Shown: piece by piece, positions 1 through 14,100 of the stretch | Layout of the letters: the number at the start of each line of letters is the position of its first letter | How positions within the stretch are numbered: position 1 is the stretch's first letter | NCBI GenBank assembly: GCA_029948255.1 | Contig: JALIZF010001286.1 | Location: 1-64,000, forward strand | Direction of reading: 5' to 3' | DNA length: 64,000 bases | Source: Telmatactis stephensoni | Lineage: Eukaryota > Cnidaria > Anthozoa > Actiniaria > Isophelliidae | The notes under the pieces: model-generated | Database searches by the model: none | What the model was told of the DNA's origin: nothing | What the model saw: the letters and a program-made list of their open reading frames with translations, nothing else | Translations under genes and position numbers: made by a program

Positions 1-3000
1 ACAGGTTTTGACTGTATTTATGAATTCAGGGTTTCTTTAAGTTTTGATTTATTCTATCCATGTTGTCAAACGATGTTAAACTAACAATAAGAGAGAGACC
101 CTTAATAAGTGCCTGAGTTACTGAATTCTCACTCATTTGGAGAAATTGAGAATGTGGGGAGCTTTGGCAGCAAGGAATGTGTGGTTTACAGAAAGAGGAT
201 CAAATTTTTGGAATACTAGTGATGTAGCATTAATTAGGGTTTGACTGTCAAGTGTGCCAACTCACATATATGACTAGCAAGTGCTGTATCAACAAACGTC
301 AATAAATGCACTAAACTACATACTTGCATTAAACCTAAGAATATTCCTCCCAGTATCAAGGAATTCGTACTGTGCAAAAATATTTGTTTTTATGTGTGAC
401 GACTGTATGGAACACTGTTTGGAACACAGAATAAATGTCAGCAAATCAACTGAAGTCCATGCATTAATACTAGGAATTTTTCCTTATATTATAAAGCAAT
501 TCCTACCATGCAAAAATGTTTGTTGACATGTGTGTGACAACTGTTTGGAAGAGTGAACAAATATCAGTAAATGTGCTAAACTCCCTGTATTAAAGCAAGG
601 ATTTTATTCTCCATTATAAAGCAATTCCTACTGTGACAAAATGGTTCTTTATACATGTATGTGTGATGACTTTTATGAATACTGCTATGCACAGTGCTCT
701 GTTATCTGATTTATCTCAAACGCTACTGATTTATTATAACTAGAGTAATTCAGTTTGCATTTAAATAGTGTTTTCATATTTTATTTGTACTACTACTCTG
801 CACTTTTGTGTGGTTAAATCTAACTGTATTTTCCATGTCTGATTGTAAACTCCTAAATAGTACGTATATATACCAATAAGCTCTTATCTCAAAGTTTTCA
901 ATTTGTAAATGCCTTGTCCATTTGGCTTGCCATTTTCATCTGCATATTTATAAAGTGAGCTTTCTACCCAGAGCTTTATGTTATATACTAATATTTTACT
1001 CTTATTAATATTTCATTGGAAGCTTCTACTTTTCTGTCTGATAACATCTGTAGACCTAAGCAATCTTAGACACAACCTGAGCATAGGCTATACATGCATT
1101 TAGAAAATAGTAAAAAAATTATGATTTTTTTTTTGCAATAGATGTCTGGTATTTTGTAAGATTTAATTTTAGTTGTCTTATGTTGCAATTGCATTTTATG
1201 TGCAATTAAAAACATACAAGGAGACAACCAAAACAAGATAAATAACAGAAATTAGAGGTGTCAATCAAGCACATTATAAAAATACCATCAACCAGTAGGA
1301 TATATTTACATGTACCTAACACATCCAGATTTGAACTTTGTGACCTTGGGAAATTCCATTTTTTTTATTTTTTAGTATATTCCTCGCAGTTTTCCCAAAA
1401 TCAAGAAAAAATTATTTACATTAATTTTTATATTTTTTCAAAAGCTCTTTTATTTTTTCTTTGCAAGCAATTTTTTTTCTTTTGTACATTTTAAGTGCAT
1501 TTCCTATTGGCATTTTTCTTGTTATTTCACCAAAGTAAACATGTTATTTTGAACCTACTGGTTGCTTATTCTGGGCAATTATTACAGACTAGGTATTAGT
1601 AAGAATATTTGCAAATTATATTTACATGTATTAGAAAGTGTAGTCTGTCCAGTTTTACACACACACACAAAAAGAGAGACATATGCAGGTAAAATCTTGA
1701 AAAATTTATTTTCACACAAAAAGATTACCAAGGAACTTACCCCCTAGAGTATGGATTTCTCAGTGGGAATTAAGCTTCAAGCAAAGTTTGTGGCAACTCT
1801 CTTGAATAATTAATCATCAGCTCTAGGCTTTTGCTTTGTATAATTACCAGGCTAGTTTTACTTTCTTTTTTAAAGACCTTGAGTTTTGTGCTAGAAATGA
1901 GCAGGAGTTATGGACTTTGGACTTTGAACACAGAGCATGGGCTTAAACATGTGTTAAGGCACTCTACAGTTGACCTGCTTTATGAACACAATTTTTTTTC
2001 CCAGCAGGAAGCTAACCAAAGGGGGTTCATTATAGAAAAGAGGGAATCATCAAAGACATTTGAAAATATGGATGTTATGTGTGCTAAACTAGAAATAAAA
2101 TTCCAAGATTGATCTAGATCTTGTGCAGTAATGCTGATTTATTTTAGGCTGAGGTACTACTAGAAGTTCTACGATGCTTCATTGGAGTCCTACGGATATT
2201 TCATGGTCTTTTCTGTTGATGTTATTGTTTCGTGGACCACCCTGTGTTTCCTTGAGACACTAAATGCACCTCATAAATTATATTTGCACCCAATACTTGA
2301 ATCACAGTTTTTTCTGTAAATTAACCTCATCTAGGTGTAAAAAAAGAGCCCGATACTGGGAAAACACATATTTTTAGTTGTATGATCTCTTCTTGTATCC
2401 CCCCTACGTAAACCCCTTCCAGCTGATGTAGTGTCTGATACCTCCAAGTTATTACCTCAGTGCACTCGACACAAGTCCCTTAACGAGTTGCATCTTTTTT
2501 TCCTTAAAGTTCTTGTCCTCTGACTTCTACATCAAAGAAATTCAGACACCTTTAGTATTGTGCAATATTGTCATTTCCTATTATTCTGGGAATATTAATT
2601 CTGTGCTTTTTTTTAACCTTTTTTTGGGGGGTGATTATAAATATGTTTTTTCACCTTAGATTTTTCTAGAATTTTGCAGACGTCAAGTTATAGCACCTGC
2701 ACAAATGCTTTGTATATTTGCAGACACTATTGTTACATATATCTGTCGTTGCATTTATGTCCTTAAGGCTGTCTAGCCACCAAACATTTCAGTTCGAAAC
2801 ATGATTTGCATGGTCCTTAAACATTCACTGCAGTTGTAGCATGTATTTGGAATTTAACTGATACGTTATTGATCTATTTACTCCAAATTTTGCATTGGCT
2901 GTCTGCAAAAAAATAAAATTGATTTTAAAGCTCTTCAAATTCCCTAGGGCTTGTATTGGCGTGTACCTAATTAGACAGTCTAAACAAATCAAAATATCAA

Positions 3001-4340
3001 GCGAATTGTCTTTTTAAAAATCAGGACTATAGAAATATTGTGATTTTGAGGTTGAATGCAACTCTTGTGCATATTGTAATTATTTTTATATTTATGCAAA
3101 TAAAAATCCTTACAAAATTGCTTTTAAAGCCATCTTAGTAGACACAATACATCGTATATCATTACTGCGAAGACATTCTTAAAATGTCATTGTGAAAATA
3201 GCCACATTATTTTACTTTATTGCTAAAAGTATTCTTCCTCCAAGAAAAAATTCATATCTCACAAATGATTCTTTTTAAGGTATCACAAGCAATTATTTTC
3301 ATTAGAAATTGTAACGATTGACATCTTGATAAGAAATATTCAAATAAAATTTAGGAAATTGTCAAGATTTGATATCTTTCTGGGTGTTTAGTGTACCTTG
3401 TTTGCTTATCCATTTAGAATGGACGTTTGTCTTTAGTTTTGAGAGCAATAAGCAAACCGAAAAAAATTATCAGAAAGTGCATTTGAGCTTAAATATAGAA
3501 AGTGATGCCGTGAAAATATCTGACATGATATTTACATTAGGGTAAGAGATGCTTGTTGATGATCTTGCGCATTGTTTTTGAAAAAGGTTTTTAGTGCCAA
3601 GGTGCAAGGATGCACTGATTTGTAGATTACAAGTTACCATATTACTTTCAGATTTGAAGTAAATATTATAATTGCATTTTTAATACACAGCAAATCTTCA
3701 GCTTCTTTTGGTCAAAACATAGCTTCGTTAAACCCCTCAGCAATTTTAAAGAGGATGTTATGAGAAATTTAATATACTGTTTATTAAATGTTTCAAACTT
3801 GTCTTGTAAACATGTTTTGTTTGATTCATTGGATTAAGATATACATTCACTCTAGGTAATTGACCTTTAGACATTGGTTCAAAAATTGTATTATATTCCA
3901 TAATATCACCATATCTATCACACTGACGAAGCTGACAGTCGACACCGTCGAAACATGTTTGTTAAAGAGAAAAACAACATGAAGCTCAAAAATCCCATCC
4001 ATTCACTTATTTTAAATTACTAGCTAGTTCACTTGCTACTGATATGTCCTTTTGGATCCGTAATATCAAAATTCACAGAAAGGATTTTGATCAAGACCAT
4101 GAATGCTAAATTCCATTGATCCTTAGCTCCAAATATTATCCAATCAAACAGTTGATTGAAAACTTGTTTGGATTTGTTACTTCAACATAGTTGACTAATA
4201 ACCTTGTTTACAGAAAAATGGTATTCGCCTTAGAGTTTATAAGTACACAAAAAAGCTGAGTTCAACTCAGTTTGGTTGTGATCAGGTAGAAACATTCTGT
4301 TATACACGTGTCTGGCTGTTATAAAGGTTTATGAATGGAA

Positions 4341-4460
4341 TTGTCACTTGGAAAGATGTTAGTAATAAATGTATGCTTCTTCGAGTGTGAAATAAAGACT
4401 CGAAAAAATACAACCCCCCAGCTAGGATTGAACCCATGACCTTTGAATTGCTGGTCCAGT
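4341..4460 (-). mobile_element. tRNA-derived SINE fragment, family 1
   Basis: The minus strand contains a B-box-like 'GGGTTCAATCCTAGC' downstream of a tRNA-like stretch. The other half ('TATGCTTCTTCGAGTGTGAAA' and its surroundings) resembles the sequence at about 50862-51003. The two stretches are diverged copies of one short retroposon in the same orientation. Confidence 0.5.
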
Positions 4461-4462
4461 GC

Positions 4463-4622
4463 TATAAAGGTGTCAGTCTGCTACAGAGGTGTCTGTTATA
4501 AAGGTGTCTGTAATAGAGGTATCTTTTATAGAGATGTCTGTTATAGAGGTGTGTGTGTCTGCTGCAGATGTGTCTCTTATAGATCATACTCATCTGTCTG
4601 TTATAGAGGGGTCTATCTGTTA
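4463..4622. repeat. 15-bp minisatellite (TCTGTTATAGAGGTG)n, degenerate
   Basis: About ten imperfect units of TCTGTTATAGAGGTG with substitutions such as GCTACAGAGG and TTTTATAGAG. The overlapping small ORFs on both strands are products of the 15-bp periodicity. Confidence 0.85.
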
Positions 4623-4696
4623 ATGCAAACAAAATTGTCAGTGCATGCATCTTTCATGTCATGTGGCATTTGCTGTCACTCTAATTAATAATATTA

Positions 4697-4924
4697 GGAG
4701 CTTAAATTATAAGCAGGAGACGTTTTTGTCAACGCGGACGCCACCACAGTGTGCGTTCTTCTTCATCCGTTTGCCATCATAGATGATGTGTCCGTTTTCG
4801 TTAAGGTCAGTTAAGGCTTTTTCATCTTCTACCAAGAACAGCAACCTCATCTATAACGGCAAACGGATAAACGAAAACACGCATTGACATCCATGTTGAC
4901 AAAAACGTCTCCTACTTAAGCTCC
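4697..4924. mobile_element. Palindromic MITE with GGAGCTTAA ends
   Basis: Termini GGAGCTTAA and TTAAGCTCC are inverted. The inner arm AGGAGACGTTTTTGTCAAC (4715-4733) is perfectly inverted at 4895-4913, and a further pair around CATCCGTTTGCC and GGCAAACGGAT lies inside. No ORF. The flanking TTA and TAA are too short to name a superfamily. Confidence 0.75.
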
Positions 4925-4977
4925 CTAATTTGTGGTAATCACTGTTAAGTTTTTTAAAAGTTTGTCTTTCATTCTAG

Positions 4978-5100
4978 TTACCCACTTGGCCTACAGTGTC
5001 AACTAATGGTACCTTAATACAGCAGCCTGTCGCTTTCTTATCCGACCCTGCTGGACTACCTGGGACACCTAGACGATTAGATAAATCCGATAAATTAGAG
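4978..5100 (+). CDS. MBNL: Muscleblind linker exon before zinc finger 3
   Basis: The exon follows a pyrimidine-rich tract and an AG at 4976-4977 and ends before GTATAT at 5101. It reads 41 codons in phase 0, rich in Pro, Leu, Thr and Gln, and ends '[10 protein letters not shown]', which corresponds to the vertebrate 'RTDRLE' just ahead of finger 3. There is no real start codon here: the exon begins mid-protein, so an upstream exon is required. Confidence 0.85.
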
Positions 5101-8100
5101 GTATATCAAGTAGTAAACACTTATTGCTATGATAAAATTACTGCAGTTTTCAGTATTCTACAAACTCTGACTTTCAAACGCCCATCGCTAATTTGCAGTT
5201 TTGCTTCTGTCAATCAAAAGTAAAGATCACTAATACACAAAGAACTATTAATACCAAAATGATAGTATAGCTCATATATACTCTCTAAAGATCATATTTG
5301 GTCATTTGATTTTTCAATGTTTTGTTGAGGTGAGCGGAAGTGAAAAACCAAATTCCAACAGACTGTTTGAAGGTCAGAGTTCGCAGAATACCAAAAACTA
5401 CAGTAAATCCAAAATAAAAAGTCCATTAGTTTTAAAAACTTATTTGTTGCCATGATTATGCTTTAGGTATGTCGTGAGTATCAACGAGGGGCTTGTTCCA
5501 GAGATGAGTCTGAATGCCGATATGCACATCCTCCACGACATACCAGTATAGACACCTCAGATGGTATGGTAACAGTTTGTATGGACTTTATTAAGGGGAA
5601 ATGTCAACGAGAAACTTGCAAATACTTTCATCCTCCATCTCATTTGCAAGGAAAAGTAAAAGCAGCACAGCAACAACAAATTTCATTACCAATGGTATGG
5701 TTTTTACACTTACAATAATATATTTTTTTTCCATAAATCTTCTCAGTAAAAACCTTAATATCAACTACAAGGAAATTCTTGAGTTCTCCAGAGGATTTAT
5801 CATAGCAAATCTCAATTTTGTAGTAGGAGTACTTGTCATTCAAGTGCATAAAGACAAAAGTCCTCATTGATGGACAAACAATAATTTGTCTGATGAACGT
5901 TAAGCTGGGTGCTTAAGATACCAGATGTCAGTGAAAATTCCAACCATGAGATTTGGAAGAACAATGACAGCAGTTGCATATTATTTGTATTCAAAGTCTT
6001 ATCATTCCTTCATGAGAGCGACTCCGTATTTATTCTAGCTTGAATTTTTGCTCAATTTGCACATTCCATTTTTATTGACTTTCACTTACTTGATGCACCT
6101 GTTATATAAACAAAAAACTTGTGATTGAAAAAAGGGAGATGATACAAATGATATAAAATCAATGAAAGATTTCAAAGGGAACATGTTTCTGTTTATTGCC
6201 AACTGTCTTTCAAATTTCATTCATATAGGAACTTGTTAGACTCCAACCATAACATTCTAGAATGAACATTGCTGTTTTATAGTGAAATTGTTCACTTTTG
6301 CCCCTCTCTTATTACAGCTCATTAGATTCTTTTTGGGTAAAATGATAACATGTTACCAAGATTAAATGTTAAGCATTGAGTACAAAGGATGTATGAATAT
6401 ACATTTTATTGGGTTCATCTTAGAGAGTATTTATTGTAAACTAGCTCTCTATAAAACAGGCACACCTCTCTAAGATGGAGAGCTAGTATTGATCCTGTAA
6501 GTGTTCATCTTAGAGAGCATTTATTATAATCATCTCTCAATAAAACAGGACACCTCTCTAAGATGGACAGATAGTGCTGGTCCCTGCCAGTCTTTATATC
6601 TTAGAGAGGCATCTATTGTAACTAGCTCTCAATTAAAGCAAAAACCTCTCTAAGATGACAGCTAAGAAGATGACAACTCTCTCAGATGAGCTAATAAGAC
6701 AGCTAAGTCCTGTCGTTGTTCATCTTAGAGAAGGTTCTTCTTAGCTAGAGCACTTAGAGAAGGTTTTACTGCAATATATGCTTTGCATTGACTGGGCATT
6801 TTTGACCTTTCTTTCATGGTGCTGCTGCTTTCTTTCATCGCCAATGCTGCCTGCACTCTCTCCATGTGCTCTTGCTCAACATCTTAGCAGGAAGGCTCCC
6901 GCAAGAGGGTTTCATGAAGCTATTTCAGAGCTGGTATAGACTCATTGGGCATGAACTGAGTGTTTGAAAACAAGGCCACACCCACCCACATATTCAGTCA
7001 TTAGTTTATTGAAAGGCTAGAAAGGGTGAAGGAGATGCCTTTTGGTCATCCAGGATGTCAAAATTCTGGATCTTATATTAGTGTCTTTGTGGATGACACA
7101 CCCTGTAATAAAATATCTTGTTTGTCGCACCCTCACCCCTCTCCTTCATGTATTGTGGCTTTATTTAGACACTCGTTCACCTCCTACTATATTCTGCTTA
7201 ATATTAGCTGTCTGTGTATGGTTCCATAGTCTCAATGTTTCAGTAATTCTTTATGTTGCTTAAATTGACCCTCAATATCCTAGCTAGCTTGCAACTGCTT
7301 GCTTTGCAAAGCTGTACAATTGATTATAACTGTGTATAAATAGATAATACTTATCACATTAATATGTATAGTATTACAGCATGTCTAGAATTGATCAGTA
7401 ATTAATAATTCTTCTTTTGATGTAAATATCCTTTTGTGTTAATTTGGATACAAAAATGACAGAGCAACTTTATTTACAACACCAGAATTTCTCTTTTTAA
7501 TGTGGTAATCATGTATATTCATTGTTGCTCATTTAAATTTTCAATGTGTTCTAGTCACCTGGGGAACCATTACGGAAACAAGCAGCCACCATGGAGGTGC
7601 CGATATTAATGTCTGGGTTTCCAGCTCCTTCATTTCCACAAGGTCTTGCAATGCAATTCCCTGGGTTACCAACTGGTATGTATGGATGAATATATTACTG
7701 ATTGGATGGACGATTGGATTGACTGATAACGTAATCAATCTCTGACTGACAGACTGAATAACTGACTGAATTTATGATTGACTGAATGACTGAGTGAACA
7801 AACAAATGAATGAATAAATGAACAATTGAATGAATGAACAAATGATTGAGTAAACAAATGAATGAGTGAACAAATGAATGAATGAACAAATGAATGAATG
7901 AACAAATGAATGAATGAACAATTGAATGAATGAACAAATGAATGAGTGAACAAATGAATGAATGAACAAATGAATTAATGGACAATTGAAGGAATGATCA
8001 AATGAATGAACAAATGAATGATTGAACAAATGAATGATTGAACAGATGAATGAATGAACAAATGAATGATTGAACAGATGAATGAATGAACAGATGAATG

Positions 8101-11100
8101 AATGAACAGAACGAATGGATGAACAAATGAATGAATGAACTAACAAATAATGCATGCAGGGATTGATAGCTTATTAATGAGTAAAAATAATAAGGTTAAA
8201 CTTACCAACCACTTGAACAGTGCAGGGTTTGTTTTTAGTCATTCAGAATTTGTTTCTCTTTTTAGTTCCACTTGTAGCAGGCCTACAGATGTTTCCTCAA
8301 CAAACTCAGGTAGCAAATTTGTATCTGTTTTATTAATATCCATGTAAAGTGACCTGGGTTGACTTTAATACACATTTTACACATGCAATTTGTAGCCACA
8401 CTTGTAATATTCATGTGTAAAAGTTTTATTAAGTCACCCCATGTTAACTGTGTGATTTACTAGCCTATTTATGACAGATTTGTGGTGTGGCATTGATAGC
8501 AATGCACTATGGTATATCTTAACATGTTAGCTAATTATTGTTTGGGCGATTGGTGGTTATATGCATTGAGGTGAACTTTGCTTGAGGTGAACTTTGCTTG
8601 CACTTGACGCTACTCAACTCTTGTCATTGTAAGTCTCCTGAGATAACCTAACTGAAGAGGCATCTGAAAAAATGGCTTGAGGGGCTTTTTCCCAAAATAG
8701 TCTAAAATGGTATCAATATTGAAGAGATGGTATATCAAGCCTATAAAGCACTCTTTCTTAGGATTTTCACCATACTGAATGGACCTCATATGTCCATATG
8801 AATTGACTAGATTGTAGAATGAACTAAATAATTATTACAGTAAGGTCAGTTCCATTAATGCTGATCCAGTAATGTGGTAGACCTAATTCTATTAGAGTTG
8901 GTGGGTGATTCAGATGGCATGCTTCATATTGTTAAATCATCCATGTGTCGCATGATGAGGCAGACTCTGTCTGCAGTTAGATTCTCACTGAAATAAGATC
9001 CTGGTTTTACTTACCTAACAAGCTGTCTCCATTCACCTGTTTCTCATTCTTTATTTTGTTATTTTTGAGGGTACATATATGGGTATAAAGGGTAGAAGAC
9101 CATAGCATAGGGGCACGACCACAAATTTAGCAAAAAGAATCTGACTAATGTTGTAATGTTTTGGTCATCCTGTTCCTGCAGTGGGCTCCACAGGTACCAC
9201 CGCCGCCACCACAGTCTGGTAACTTTATTCCTATGGAATGGCAACACCCCTCCAACGCCTCAAAATATGTCACCCACGCAACCTCAGACTACTTTTATAC
9301 AGGCACCACCTCCACCCCAACCTCAATTTGAGGCATATGAACCTTACCAGTACCAAATGGTTGGCCCTACACAGGGACAGCCAACAGACATTCAATTACT
9401 GTAATGGATACTATTACAGTGTTATGCCAGGAACGTCATACGGCCAGTCCTAATGGATTCTAAAAATAGTATAGTTCTGTGGTTGATCCCAAGCTGGATT
9501 TGGAGGCAGCAAATTAAAGATTGTGGTGGATGACAAATCTAATGATCTATTACAGAGCCCGCAATTATCAAAATGTGGATGATAAATCTGGAATTTCTCT
9601 TATTGATGAATCAAAGGAGAGTTTCCAAATGTCTTTTTGACCATCTGCCACGCTGTTAAATACAATGGATCTTGTATATTAATTAATTAATGGAGGAAAC
9701 AGAAGATGTACTCAGAAGGACTAAGTATTGACAAAATATGGAGTGAACATTGACATCTTGGAATTCATTTATCTGGTACTATCACTTATGTGGACAACAT
9801 GTTCATAGGCGTGTCTTCTCAAATGCTTGTGGATATTGATTCCAAGATTGATTGATGGAGCAGGTGATTGACTGGCCTTCAAAATGCACAACATTATTGC
9901 TCAAATGAACCCTTGACAAAAGAACAAGAAATATTAATAATAATAATATTAACTGTGGTATGAAATAGAATTGAATATCAATTCTGATATATAAATAATA
10001 TTATTAAATGTTTCTAAAACTATAGTGAACCATACCTAACTTAAAATGTATAGTATTCTTTTCCTTTCTTTTTTTTTTTTGGGTGATGGTATTTTAACTA
10101 TAAACATAGGCTAACATGGTAGATTAACTTAATGATCAGAATAATTAAACCAGGATTTTTTTTAGTTCATTACCTAGTACTACACAAGATAATATCATAT
10201 AGTTGAGGATGTAAAAAAAGGTATTTTGTGATTTTGAAAGTTGACATGTAAATTGAAAGAAAAGGAAAAAAAAAATGAAAGAAGAAAGAAAAATTTGTAC
10301 CAGAAAGTCACTCATCTATTTATAAATCTCATGAACAGTACTTAGTATTTTAATTTAAGTAGTAGTAATATTATTGATGCATAAAGTGTTTGACCATTTT
10401 GTATAAAATATGATGTTGAAAAAGAGGTCAAAAATGAAGAAAGGAAGCAATGTGATTCTTATATCTCTGGATGATTTTGGCACATTTTTGTGATAATACT
10501 TGGAATGACTTGTTTTTCTCCATGGTATGGTTATTAGGGGTGGGGCATCTTTTCCTTGGTTTCCACTTTCACTTGATGAACTTTATTTCCCTTTTTAAAT
10601 ATTATTTACCCAAAATCTTTATTCTGAAGAACAAACAGAAACACCACATAAAAAGAAAATGCTTCAGTTACTGATGTTTTAAACCTAGACCTTTTGTCCA
10701 AGTTGAGGTTTTTGTTGCTTTACTCCAATGAAGGGCCTTTAAATATCAGTAAAAAGTACTCTCTTTTTATACAGTGTTACGGATTTCAAGTATTCCTTAT
10801 TTTATTCTGAAGGTCTACTTATTCCAAGAACATTTTTTTCCAAAAGTGTGCCACAATCCCACCAAAATTCATCACTTAACTTATTTATACAGAGAATTTA
10901 GATAATGATCAGTTAGATACAGCAATTTCTGTGTTGTAACTTGCCACTGGCATTGATTTTGAGGATTACAAATTGTTGTCTAGTGAGAATAAATTTTTGG
11001 AAAATTCTAAATTGAATGTTATTGTCAGTTGAGTGATGCACTTTGTCATAGCGTCACTCAACTAATGATGGTGTATGCTATGCCAAGAAAATGTCTTTGT

Positions 11101-14100
11101 TTTGACAACCTCCCTATTACTTGAAGCATACTGAGAATAAATTGAAGTGATGTGAAAAAATATTGTGTCAACTGCAATAACAACTGAGAATCATGATATT
11201 GACTTGAAATTTCCATACAATTGTCAATAAGATTTAAAAACATGAATGCAATGTTACCAAATACCCAGAGCTTTGCCAGTGGTAACCCTTCAATATTATA
11301 ATCTATTACTCTCAAAAATGTAACATATAATGTACACAGGACTAAAAATAAACTGTCTGAAGACAGAACAGAATATAATATACTACATCGGAATTGCTGT
11401 ATCACTCAATTTTATTAAAGAAATCATTTTATTAGCCAGAAAAGAAAGTTGTAACTTTTGTATTTGATGAAATGAGAATAAAAGTGTTCTGGTAAATGAA
11501 ATTGAAGTGAAGAGTCCTGACGTGACTGTCCCTCTCCTCTCCCCTTCCCAGCTACTGTGTGGAGGGTGGTCCCGTCCTACATGCAGCATGCTGGCATAGC
11601 CTGCATGTATTGCACAAGAGAACAGTTTTATGATTTTTATGGAACAAACAATTAAGAAAGGGGGATAGTAATAATTCCCTTTCATTCATTCATTTCTCAT
11701 TCACTTCAATTTCAAAAATCAGGACTTTGAAGCAATCCATGCTATCTTTATTCTTTCTTCTGACTGTGTTGTTTTATTATTCCACCAAGTTCATCCATTC
11801 AATGTGATTAAATAACGTTTTGCTATTTCAACAGGTTTCTTTTCAATTTCTATAATTTTGTGTTTTAAATTTTTCATATTTTAGATTTTCAGGTTTTTGT
11901 GTCTAATTTTTTTCCATTTCTCTTGAAGCTAAATGTTTTCTTGTTTTTTCTTTATTTCAACAGCAAACCTTGCCTGTTTGTCGGGACTATAGCTCTGGCC
12001 AGTGCCACAGGGAAGCCTGTCGTTATGCCCACATAACTGACAGTGAGCATACCATTTCTATTTTGCTTTTGCTGAAGCGTTGGTTACCTAGATCCTCTTC
12101 TCTTTGAGCACATTTTATATGGCTATGAAAAAGTTTGTGCAGTAATGTGTTGTGCTGTGCTATATCTCAGTGTTTTCATTGGTTACAGCTCAGGTCTTGT
12201 GACTTGCAAGGAGCGGTCTTCAACCAGACACACCCTAACTGATCTGGTTGATCTTTAAATCCATTCACAATGCTCAGACATAGCATGGCAACCATGGTAC
12301 AGCACAGAATTTTTAAAAGTCATATGGAATGTGGTCTTCAACAAAAAGAAATCAGAGTACACACAAAAAAGCAATATTCAATCTTGTGCTTTTACATTAA
12401 CTTTGTTTTATCACTTTTTTCCAAATTCATTTTCATGTTCAGCTTGCAAATTTAAGATCGTTTTAAAAAAATTACTGTCAGTAACAAAATCCAAATTGTT
12501 GAAGATTTATCATTCTCTTTATCTTTGGTGGATGTGATATTGTAAGCATTATTGAAGACTCTAATATGTGACAAGTGTATCCTTACAGTAGTTTCCTAAA
12601 TAAGGTTATTTCCATCAAGAATAGGAAATGGGTAACCAAATGCTACAATGCTTTCTGCTGCTGGACGACCATGCACTTTTGCTTGGCAGTCTTGCTGTGG
12701 CACAACCAGAGAATCAGCACACTGCTCAACAATGACAAATTTTGTAGCTGGAATGTTTGGAAACACAAAAGTAGATTCTCTCAAAATGAAAAAAAAATCC
12801 TTAGAAACCATGCAATTGCCCCTCAGGATTTTCCCTTTTGCTTCTAACCTCTGGTACCTGTCGAGCCTTTCCTGGAAATCAAGCTCATTTTCTGTTAATC
12901 CATCAGATGGAGTTAATTTTAGTCCAGACTCTGGGCCCTCCTTTAAATTTGTTGCTCATCTTTTTCATTTGAGCTTTCTGTGTGGCAGAAGTGTCCTTTC
13001 CCTGTGTTTTTTTTTTCCACGAAACAGGAAGCACAAATGAAAAATGCACCATTTGTCCACACCTGCAGTGTTGCAGAGGCAAGTTGCAGAACTAGAACTA
13101 GATTCTAGACCTTCAAGTAGCTGTTGCAGGGGTGGACAAATTGTGTGTTGTGTGCAATGGCACAGAAAAAGTTGCAAGAGCACTTGTATTATGTGTCTAG
13201 GTCTTAGGCATGTACTCCACCTTGTCAATTCAACTTCAGTCAAGAAGACCCCCAATGTGTAGTTCCAGAAAATATCTATACCCCCACCTTGGAGGGAATT
13301 GGAAATTCTGGAGGGAGGGGAGTCAGAGAAAGAACAAAATTACACAGTTTGTATGGAAGACAAATGGAAGTTCCAGAGGAATTGGGGGGAGGGGGAGGGG
13401 GGTCCCTTTACGAATTCCCTCTGTGGTGGGGGTATGGATATTTTCTGTGACTACACAATATGCATTGCATGGTTCCTAGGGATAACCCCGGCCCTCTGCC
13501 ATCAGGTTTTGTATATTGAGAGAATTTACTTCTTGGTTGTTTCATGATCATCAGATTTTATTTGTGATATACAATTCTGAATATTTTGGCCCAGTTTATA
13601 TTGGTGGATAGTGATTTGTTGGACATCCATATATGTGCTGCGTAAAGTGATTTATCCGACAAAATTTTCTGTTTACCTTTGAGCAAATGAACCTGAATTT
13701 ATTTTGGCAAAACATTCTTCTTGTATTGATCAATATTTCATTCTCAATGATTTTCATTTATGAAGAAAAACAGTCTTCTCTGAACAAGAACAAAAACCAA
13801 AACCAAAAAATAAGATTTCTTTTCGTTGACGCAGTGTGCTGCATTTGACAATGGTTTACAATGCTCAATGACATTGAGCAGATTGCTTCTAAATGCTTGC
13901 TTTTTATGCTGCTGCTCACTCTTATAAATGATGAATTTTATAGACCCTTTAAAAACTTCACAGTTAATTCCTTTAAGTATCTATTACTAAATTCCTGCAC
14001 TTTATAAATCACTTTACAATTTTTGCTGGATGTAGAAATCAAATGGATTTTGAGCAGATCAGAAACAAAATGAATTTCAAACCTGTTTTTCAGGGAAAGC

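Larger units (their letters stand above)
1..4977. other. Muscleblind intronic or upstream sequence
   Basis: AT-rich, with stop codons in all frames and no exon that I can recognise. In particular I found no first MBNL zinc-finger pair. It holds a tRNA-derived SINE copy (about 4341-4460), a 15-bp minisatellite and a palindromic MITE, listed separately. I read it as the intron before the exon at 4978. Confidence 0.55.
5695..7554 (+). other. Muscleblind intron after finger 3-4 exon
   Basis: 1.86 kb of AT-rich intron. It holds a set of CTTAGAGAG inverted/tandem units (6414-6745) and a dense TGCT cluster (6820-6876), both listed separately. No additional exon is recognisable. Confidence 0.7.

Noticed and set aside
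7695..8155. Minus-strand frames with [14 protein letters not shown] repeats
   Set aside because: They are a translation of the 12-bp intronic minisatellite.
9156..9404. 82-codon frame overlapping the putative alternative muscleblind exon
   Set aside because: It is in a different phase from the one set by the upstream exon; mentioned only as an alternative reading.
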